Assembly (NCBI GenBank): GCA_963849885.1
Contig: CAWKIV010000020.1
Location: 62,001 to 126,000 of the forward strand
Source of the DNA: CADCTP01 sp963849885
GTDB taxonomy: Bacteria; Actinomycetota; Actinomycetes; Mycobacteriales; CADCTP01
Direction of reading: 5' to 3'
DNA: 64,000 nt
The notes beneath the pieces are model-generated. The model was not told the DNA's origin, did no database searches, and saw only the letters and a program-made list of their open reading frames with translations. Of the stretch, positions 58,949 to 64,000 are shown piece by piece. Every line of letters begins with the position of its first letter. The first letter of the stretch is position 1. Made by a program: the position numbers and the translations under genes.

Positions 58949-60286
58949 TCAGGCATCGGCGAGGCGCGCGGCGGCGGCCTGGACCCGGCGGCGGGCCTCG
59001 CCGGTGTCGACGGTGGTGCACTCCCCGTCCGCGACCACCTGCCGGCCGCCGACCCACACGTCCCGGACCGCGGCCCGCGACGCCGACCACACGGCGTGCG
59101 CGACGAGGTCCGCCGGGTCCAGCACCGGCACGAACCCGGCGTCGTCCAGGTCGAGCCGCACGATGTCGGCCCACCGCCCGGGCTCCAGCGCGCCGAGGTC
59201 CGGCCGGCCCAGCGCCGCCGCCCCGCCCGCGGTCGCCAGGTGCAGCACCTCGGCCGCCGGCAGCACGGTCGGGTCGTGCTCCCGCTGCCGGGCCAGTAGC
59301 GCCGCCAGCCGCATCTCCTCCCACAGGTCCAGGTCGTTGTTGCTGGCCGGCCCGTCCGTACCCAGCCCGACCGGCACCCCGGCCCGGAGCAGCTCGCTGA
59401 CCCCGGCGGTGCCGGAGGCGAGCTTGGCGTTGCTGCCCGGGCAGTGCGCGACCGCGACCCCGGACGCCGCCAGCAGCTTCACGTCCTCCGGCGACAGCCA
59501 GACCCCGTGCGCGGCCAGCACCCGCGGCACGTCGAAGAGCCCCAGGTCGGCCAGCACGCGCGGCACCGACGCCCCGCCGTGCCGGGCCGACACCTCGTCG
59601 CCCTCGTGCTCGGTCTCGGCCAGGTGCACGTGCACCGGCGCACCGGTGGCCCGGGCCGCCTCGCCCACCGCCCGCAGCGCCTCGTCCGGCAGCGCGTACG
59701 CCGAGTGCGGCCCGAAGCCGACCTCGATCCGCGGGTGGTCGGCGTACCGGGACCGCAGCCCGGCGATCCACTCGATCCGCTCCGACCAGGTGCCGAAGCG
59801 CTCCCAGCCGGGTGCGACCACCACCCCGGGCGTCACCACGCAGCGCCCGCCGGCCGCGTCCACCGCCGCCGCCAGCGCGTCGTCGTGGAAGTACATCTCC
59901 ACCGTGGTGGTCACCCCGTACCGCAGCAGCTCGGCCGAGGCGAGCGTCATCCCCCAGTAGACGTCCTCGGCGCCGATCCGCGCCTCCCGCGGCCAGATCA
60001 CCTCCCGCAGCCAGCGGTCCAGCGGCAGCCCCTCGCCCTGCCCGCGCAGCAGCGTCATCGGGGAGTGGCAGTGCGCGTTGATCAGACCGGGCAGCAGCAG
60101 CCCGCCGACCCAGCGCACCTCGCCCGCCGCACCGTCCGGTGTGGACTCCGGCGTGGACCCGACCGGCCCGGCCACCGGACCGACACGGGTGATCCGTCCG
60201 TCCGCCCCGATGTCCACCGCTCCCGGCCGGTGCACCACGCCGCTGCCGTCGCACGGCAGCACCGCATCGGCGACGAGCCTGGTCAC
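58949..60286 (-). CDS. Amidohydrolase, adenosine-derivative deaminase (MtaD/SAH deaminase-like)
   Basis: 445 residues. The metal site is GLINAHCHSPMTLLRG, HVHLAETEHE, a later AAHGVWLSPED, and GTDGPASNNDLDLWEE, the pattern of MtaD/SahH-type deaminases that convert 5'-methylthioadenosine, S-adenosylhomocysteine or 5'-deoxyadenosine into inosine forms. A guanine or chlorohydrolase activity is an alternative. GTG at 60286 overlaps the mtnA stop (GTGA). Its place in an operon with mtnA and an aldolase, with a PNP gene opposite, points to nucleoside salvage. Confidence 0.87.
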   Translation of the reverse strand: MTRLVADAVLPCDGSGVVHRPGAVDIGADGRITRVGPVAGPVGSTPESTPDGAAGEVRWVGGLLLPGLINAHCHSPMTLLRGQGEGLPLDRWLREVIWPREARIGAEDVYWGMTLASAELLRYGVTTTVEMYFHDDALAAAVDAAGGRCVVTPGVVVAPGWERFGTWSERIEWIAGLRSRYADHPRIEVGFGPHSAYALPDEALRAVGEAARATGAPVHVHLAETEHEGDEVSARHGGASVPRVLADLGLFDVPRVLAAHGVWLSPEDVKLLAASGVAVAHCPGSNAKLASGTAGVSELLRAGVPVGLGTDGPASNNDLDLWEEMRLAALLARQREHDPTVLPAAEVLHLATAGGAAALGRPDLGALEPGRWADIVRLDLDDAGFVPVLDPADLVAHAVWSASRAAVRDVWVGGRQVVADGECTTVDTGEARRRVQAAAARLADA

Positions 60287-61233
60287 AGGGTGTCTCCTTC
60301 GGACAGCAGGACGGTCCGCCGCTCGGTGACGACGGCCGTGACGAGGTCGTGCGGGGTCACGTCGAAGGCCGGGTTGTACGCGGGACCCGGCGCCACCTCG
60401 GCCGGGTCCCGCTCCTCGATCTCGATGGCGTCGCCGGCGGCGGTATCCAAATCCACAGTGGACTCCGGCGCGGCCACGACGAACGGGACGCCGGCCCGGG
60501 CGGCGGCCAGCGCGAGCGGGTAGGTGCCCACCTTGTTGGCCACGTCGCCGTTGGCGGCGATCCGGTCGGCGCCCACCACCACACCGTCCACCAGCCGCCG
60601 GGCGATCAGCGACGGCGCCGCGCCGTCCACCACCACCCGGTGGTCCACCCCGAGCGCGGCCAGCTCGTACGCGGTCAGCCGGGCGCCCTGCAGCAGCGGG
60701 CGGGTCTCGTCCGCGTACACCCGCTCCATCCTGCCGCGCTCGTGCAGCACGGTGACGACGCCGAGCGCGGTGCCCCACTCGACCGCGGCCAGCCAGCCGG
60801 TGTTGCAGTGGGTCAGCAGCCGCAACCGCCCGGGCAGCAGCGTGCCGAGCAGGTCGGCGCCCCGCTCGCCGATGGCCCGGCTGCTGGCCGCCTCCTCGGC
60901 CACCACGGCCCGCGCCTCGGCGAGCACCGCGCCGGCGCCCTCGGGCAGCCGGGCCAGCGCCCGGTCGACGCCGCGGGCCAGGTTCACCGCGGTCGGGCGG
61001 GCGGAGCGGAGCCGCCCGGCGGCGGCCGGCACGTCCGCGCCCGAGCAGGCGGCCAGCGCCACCCCGAGCGCGCCCGCCGCACCCAGCGCCGGCGCCCCGC
61101 GGACCGCGAGCCGGCGGATCGCCGCGACCAGCTCGTCCGGATCGGTGATCCGCAGCCAGCGCTCCTCGCCCGGCAGCAGCGTCTGGTCGACCAGCACCAC
61201 GGCACCGTCCTGCCAGTCGATGCACCGCGCCAT
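60283..61233 (-). CDS. mtnA: S-methyl-5-thioribose-1-phosphate (or 5-deoxyribose-1-phosphate) isomerase
   Basis: 316 residues, slightly short of the usual 340-350. The catalytic Cys143 is in LTHCNTG and Asp223 in VVVGADRIAANGDVANKVGTY; RGAPALGAAGALGVALA is the N-terminal marker, and YADETRPLLQGARLTAYEL follows. The enzyme isomerises the aldose 1-phosphate to a ketose 1-phosphate. The first gene of a minus-strand operon, 75 bases from a divergent yqeB/PNP pair. No mtnB, mtnC or mtnD follow, which argues against the full methionine salvage cycle. Confidence 0.92.
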   Translation of the reverse strand: MARCIDWQDGAVVLVDQTLLPGEERWLRITDPDELVAAIRRLAVRGAPALGAAGALGVALAACSGADVPAAAGRLRSARPTAVNLARGVDRALARLPEGAGAVLAEARAVVAEEAASSRAIGERGADLLGTLLPGRLRLLTHCNTGWLAAVEWGTALGVVTVLHERGRMERVYADETRPLLQGARLTAYELAALGVDHRVVVDGAAPSLIARRLVDGVVVGADRIAANGDVANKVGTYPLALAAARAGVPFVVAAPESTVDLDTAAGDAIEIEERDPAEVAPGPAYNPAFDVTPHDLVTAVVTERRTVLLSEGDTL

Positions 61234-61308
61234 ACGCCCCAGTCTGGCCGATGCCGGTCGGGCCGCCCTAGGGTCGGTCCGCTCGTCGGTCCGGTCGGGA
61301 GGAGTCGG

Positions 61309-61986
61309 GTGCCGCAGCCAGGGTCAGCGACGGTCGTCCGCGAGCCGGCCTGGGGGTGGGCGCTGGTCTGGACCGCCTTCCCGCTGCTCGGCGCCGCCGC
61401 GGGCTGGCTGGCGGTGCGGATCTCCGGCTGGGCCGCGGAGGAGCGGTGGCTGCCCTTCCGCGGGGTCTTCCGCCTGCTCGACCGGTACGAGGGCGGGCCG
61501 GCCACCGTCGCCGCGATCCTCGTCGGGGCGGCGGTCGGGCTCGCCTTCGCGTACGCCGGGCACCGGGACAAGGTCACGGTCACCGTGTCCGGCAGCGCCG
61601 TCGAGCTGCTCCGCGCCGGCCGCACGCAGCGGGTCGACCGGGACGCCGTGGCCGCCGCCTTCGCGGACGGCAAGCAGCTGGTGCTGCAGGACGCGGCCGG
61701 CGGCGAGCTGGCCCGGGAGAAGTCCGACCTGGAGCCGGCCGCGCTGGCCGCCGCCTTCCGGGCGCACGGCTACCCGTGGCGGGACGCCGACCCGTACGCC
61801 GCGGAATTCCGGCTCTGGGTCGAGGACCTCCCCGGACTGCCGCCCGGCGCCGACCCGCTGCTGCGGGCGCGGGCCAAGGTGCTGGGCAAGCGGGACGAGG
61901 CCGCCGAGCTGCGGGCCGAGCTGGCCCGGATCGGGCTGGTGGTGCGGGACGAGCGGAAGCGGCAGTACGTCCGGACGCTCGGATGA
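61309..61986 (+). CDS. YqeB-like membrane protein
   Basis: 225 residues from GTG 61309 (GGAGGAG upstream). Two membrane helices (ALVWTAFPLLGAAAGWLAV and TVAAILVGAAVGLAFAYA) precede a soluble part with VTVTVSGSAVELLRAGRTQRVDR, DLEPAALAAAFRAHGYPWRDADPY and an acid/base-rich end. The pattern fits the YqeB family, of unknown role. Its TGA overlaps the PNP start (ATGA), so the two are co-translated. Confidence 0.72.
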   Translation: MPQPGSATVVREPAWGWALVWTAFPLLGAAAGWLAVRISGWAAEERWLPFRGVFRLLDRYEGGPATVAAILVGAAVGLAFAYAGHRDKVTVTVSGSAVELLRAGRTQRVDRDAVAAAFADGKQLVLQDAAGGELAREKSDLEPAALAAAFRAHGYPWRDADPYAAEFRLWVEDLPGLPPGADPLLRARAKVLGKRDEAAELRAELARIGLVVRDERKRQYVRTLG

Positions 61987-62750
61987 TCGCGGCGGTCGCG
62001 GCCGCCGAGCTGGCCCGCCGGTCCGGCGTCGACCGGCACGACGTCGCGCTGGTGCTCGGCTCGGGCTGGGCGGCGGCGGCCGACGCGCTGGGCCGGCCGG
62101 GCTGGGAGGAGCCGGTGGTGCGGCTGCCCGGCTTCCCGGCACCGACCGCGCTCGGGCACGGCGGCACGGTCCGGTCGGTGCGCCGCGGCGGGCTGCGGGT
62201 GCTGGTCCTGCTCGGCCGGGTCCACCTCTACGAGGGCCACCCGGCGGACACGGTGACCCATGGCGTCCGTACGGCGGTCGCCGCCGGCTGCGGGACCGTC
62301 CTGCTCACCAACGCGGCCGGCGGGATCCGGCCGGGGCTGGCCGTCGGCGAGCCGGTGCTGCTCGCCGACCAGCTCGACCTCACCGCGCGGGCGGGTACGC
62401 CGGCCGCGGCCGGGTCCCCGTACGACGCCCGGTTGCGGGAGCTGGCCCGCGCGGTGGACCCGGGCCTGGTCGAGGGCGTGTACGCCGGGCTGCCCGGGCC
62501 GCACTTCGAGACACCGGCGGAGATCCGGGCGCTGCGGGTGCTCGGCGCGGACCTGGTCGGCATGTCGACGGTGCACGAGGCCGCCGCCGCGCACGCGGCC
62601 GGAGCGGCCGTGCTCGGCGTCTCCCTGGTCTCGAACCTCGCCGCCGGCGTCTCCCCGACCCCGCTGTCGGCCGACGAGGTGCTGGCCGCCGGCCGGGCCG
62701 CGCTGCCCCGGCTGACCGCGCTGCTGGCCGGCGTGCTGGATCGGCTCTAG
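61983..62750 (+). CDS. Purine nucleoside phosphorylase, trimeric type
   Basis: 255 residues. Hallmarks are LVLGSGWAAAAD for the phosphate loop, LLGRVHLYEGH, TNAAGGIRPGL, GPHFETPAEIR (Glu176, equivalent to human Glu201) and MSTVHEAAAAHAAG with SNLAAG (Asn218, like human Asn243). Asn at that site marks a preference for 6-oxopurines (inosine and guanosine forms) over adenosine or MTA, which carry Asp. This matters for the proposed salvage path: adenine nucleosides would first need the neighbouring deaminase. Its stop shares a CTAG with the convergent gene. Confidence 0.9.
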   Translation: MIAAVAAAELARRSGVDRHDVALVLGSGWAAAADALGRPGWEEPVVRLPGFPAPTALGHGGTVRSVRRGGLRVLVLLGRVHLYEGHPADTVTHGVRTAVAAGCGTVLLTNAAGGIRPGLAVGEPVLLADQLDLTARAGTPAAAGSPYDARLRELARAVDPGLVEGVYAGLPGPHFETPAEIRALRVLGADLVGMSTVHEAAAAHAAGAAVLGVSLVSNLAAGVSPTPLSADEVLAAGRAALPRLTALLAGVLDRL

Positions 62751-63328
62751 CGGTCGCGCGGCACCCGGCCGAGCAGGTGGAACTCCGGGTTGGGCCGCAG
62801 CGCCAGCATGTGCGCGAGCCGGTTGGACATCGCGAAGAGCGCGGCGATCGCGCCGATGTCCCACACGTCGTCGACGTCGAAGCCGTGCTGGCCGAGCTGC
62901 CGCTGGTGGGCGTCCTCGACCGCGGCCGGCTCGGTCGCCACCAGCAGCGCGTAGTCGAGCATCGCGCGCTGGCGGGGGGTGATGTCGGCCTGCCGGTAGT
63001 TCGTCGCGACCTGGTCGGCGACCAGCGGGTCCTTGGCCCGGATGCGCAGGATCGCGCCGTGCGCGACCACGCAGTAGGTGCAGTCGTTGGCGGCGCTGGT
63101 GGCGACGACGATCATCTCCCGGTCAGCCTTGCTCAGGCCGGGGGTCTCCTTGTCCATCAGCGCGTCGTGGTACGCCACGAACGCGCGGAACTCGGCCGGG
63201 CGGCGGGCGAGGGCCAGGAAGACGTTCGGCACGAAGCCGGTCTTCTCCCCGACCTGCTCGATCCGCTCCCGCACGTCGTCGGGCAGCTCGTCCAGCGGCG
63301 GCACCCCGAACCTGCTGATCGGTCTCAC
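62747..63328 (-). CDS. Peroxidase-related protein, carboxymuconolactone decarboxylase/AhpD family
   Basis: 193 residues from GTG 63328. The helical CMD fold carries the CxxC plus His signature NDCTYCVVAHGAILR, followed by PLVADQVATNYRQADITPRQRAMLDYAL and DVWDIGAIAALFAMSNRLAH. The CxxC is consistent with thiol-based peroxide reduction as in AhpD. Partner and substrate unknown. Its TAG stop and the TAG stop of the PNP gene lie on opposite strands within the same CTAG. Confidence 0.88.
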   Translation of the reverse strand: MRPISRFGVPPLDELPDDVRERIEQVGEKTGFVPNVFLALARRPAEFRAFVAYHDALMDKETPGLSKADREMIVVATSAANDCTYCVVAHGAILRIRAKDPLVADQVATNYRQADITPRQRAMLDYALLVATEPAAVEDAHQRQLGQHGFDVDDVWDIGAIAALFAMSNRLAHMLALRPNPEFHLLGRVPRDR

Positions 63329-63645
63329 CCCGCCACCCTCGCACAGCCCGGGCCAGGTCCTCCGCAGGCGGCCTTCACCTGGTCGTCCGCATGCCGAAGG
63401 TTGTCCACACACCCGAATGAGTGATCTTTGGCGCGCCTTCACCGACCGGCACAAACAGGGGCGTACCTTGCTGGCCGCAGTCACTCCGCATCAGCGGCTG
63501 GGCTCGCTTTCTCAGCTGCGTCTGTCACTTCGAGGAGAGGGCCACAGTGTCTGGTGGGGACGGGTCGAGCGGCGGCTGAGTGCTGTCGAGTTCGCACTTC
63601 GAGCGATCACCAGAGAGGCGGGCCATCGGCCCGCCTTTCTGGTTG
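63329..63645. other. Gene-free stretch of lower GC, possible leader RNA
   Basis: About 317 bases with lower GC than neighbours. A plus-strand frame of 81 codons (ATG 63417) has weak third-position bias and no family match. Within it, a strong CGAGGAGAGG ribosome site precedes a short frame (GTG 63547, about 10 codons, MSGGDGSSGG), then the hairpin at 63616-63640. The repeat CACTTCGAG occurs twice. A small RNA or leader is possible but not shown. Confidence 0.4.
63616..63640. terminator. GC-rich hairpin with T tract
   Basis: AGGCGGGCC (63616-63624) pairs perfectly with GGCCCGCCT (63628-63636) around a 3-base loop, then TTTCT follows on the plus strand. It lies 10 bases beyond the stop of the minus-strand gene at 63646, so it may end transcription from either side. 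Confidence 0.75.
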
Positions 63646-64000
63646 TCACAGGCTCATCGTGAGTCGCCACTCGTACGGCCCACCGGCCTTCGTACGGTCG
63701 CGGAAGGTGATCCGACGACCCCGGTCGTCCGCCTCTACCCCGCCCAACCCGCGTCGCTCCGCGACCGCGGCAGACTCCGCACCGGGCGGGAAGACGAAGT
63801 GCACCGTCAGATCGCTCATCCCGTCGGCGTGCTGCCCGTCCAGCGTGCCGGCCGACCAGCGGAGGCTGTCGCTCCCGTACTCCCTCAGCGGATCCCACAG
63901 ACCGGGAGTGCGGTAGCGGAGCACCCACTCCGTCGGCGTCGTCAGTCCCGGCTGGAAGAGGATGAGCAGGCGCGGCCGGCCCTCCTCGTCGGCCACCGAC
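63646..64000 (-). CDS. Unrecognised protein, possibly truncated by window edge
   Basis: The minus-strand frame is open to the edge; the first visible start is GTG 63996 with 116 residues. The sequence has short beta segments (RLLILFQPGL, TVHFVFPPGAE, RRITFRDRTKAGGPYEWRLTM) and an acidic middle (ADDRGRR). No signal peptide or membrane helix is seen. The family is not recognised. Because the ribosome site would fall outside, the start and length are open. Confidence 0.6.
   Translation of the reverse strand, partial: SVADEEGRPRLLILFQPGLTTPTEWVLRYRTPGLWDPLREYGSDSLRWSAGTLDGQHADGMSDLTVHFVFPPGAESAAVAERRGLGGVEADDRGRRITFRDRTKAGGPYEWRLTMSL

Noticed and set aside
58949..61225. A single 758-residue protein joining an N-terminal Arg-rich part to the amidohydrolase
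   Set aside because: The N-terminal part is out-of-frame mtnA sequence; a GTG at 60286 gives the normal enzyme.
60283..61233. mtnA as part of the classical methionine salvage cycle
   Set aside because: The mtnB, mtnC and mtnD genes are absent and an aldolase follows instead, so a DHAP-type shunt fits better. The full cycle could still be encoded elsewhere.
63417..63662. 81-codon plus-strand gene
   Set aside because: Weak third-position GC bias, it reads through a perfect terminator hairpin and overlaps the end of the opposite gene, and it matches no family I know.

Overview
The window is chromosomal DNA of a very GC-rich actinomycete. Codons are strongly G/C-biased at the third position, GTG starts are common, and gene starts often overlap the previous stop by 1-4 bases (ATGA or GTGA). 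Taxonomic markers include a tuberculostearic-type tmsA-tmsB pair, a FadE5-like acyl-CoA dehydrogenase, a HelD/HelR RNA-polymerase ATPase, an ECF42-type sigma factor and a small type VII secretion-like locus. The order cannot be fixed by reading alone. There is no rRNA, no CRISPR array and no recognisable transposase or integrase. The one RNA gene found is tRNA-Gly(CCC).

Layout. 0-5.8 kb: 3' part of a secreted subtilisin-like protease, then dCTP deaminase interrupted by a class 3 intein with a LAGLIDADG endonuclease. 5.87-9.1 kb: tRNA-Gly followed, 2.5 kb later, by a second copy of its 3' end. Between the two copies lie a lower-GC bile-acid/sodium-symporter-like gene and other accessory genes, so this looks like a worn integration site. 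9.2-16.9 kb: amidohydrolase, O-methyltransferase, an ECF sigma/membrane-protein operon whose sigma gene seems to start with CTG, an M23 peptidase, and a PPOX plus PPOX-UbiA fusion pair. 17.0-22.1 kb: tmsA-tmsB, a small HTH regulator diverging from methionine aminopeptidase, and a Gfo/Idh/MocA oxidoreductase. 22.3-24.2 kb: an operon of a 17-cysteine double-psi barrel protein, a Tat-exported protein and a MauE-like membrane protein. 24.2-33.6 kb: DUF2237, a hydrolase, a HipA-like/DUF3037/GT-C operon, a VWA protein, phosphoglucomutase and a DUF3152 protease.

33.6-36.4 kb: SseB/WXG100-type genes. 36.4-42.4 kb: sirohydrochlorin-chelatase-like gene, a Clp-N/HTH protein with paired palindromic operators, DUF5701, fadE5, and a DGPF protein/ECF42 sigma pair flanking a mirror-symmetric repeat array. 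42.4-53.2 kb: a frameshifted barstar-domain gene, soluble transhydrogenase, a tyrosine phosphatase, a thioredoxin-NHL protein and a branched-chain 2-oxoacid dehydrogenase operon. 53.5-58.2 kb: HelR, a diacylglycerol-kinase-like gene and a phospholipase D. 58.3-62.8 kb: deaminase, purine nucleoside phosphorylase, MtnA isomerase and class II aldolase, which together could form a deamination-first salvage route for 5'-deoxyadenosine or methylthioadenosine.

Five apparent reading-frame breaks (about 35.07, 42.87, 43.95, 44.18 and 50.54 kb) all fall in G/C-rich linker DNA. They may be real or sequencing indels and should be resolved before any of these genes is called a pseudogene.
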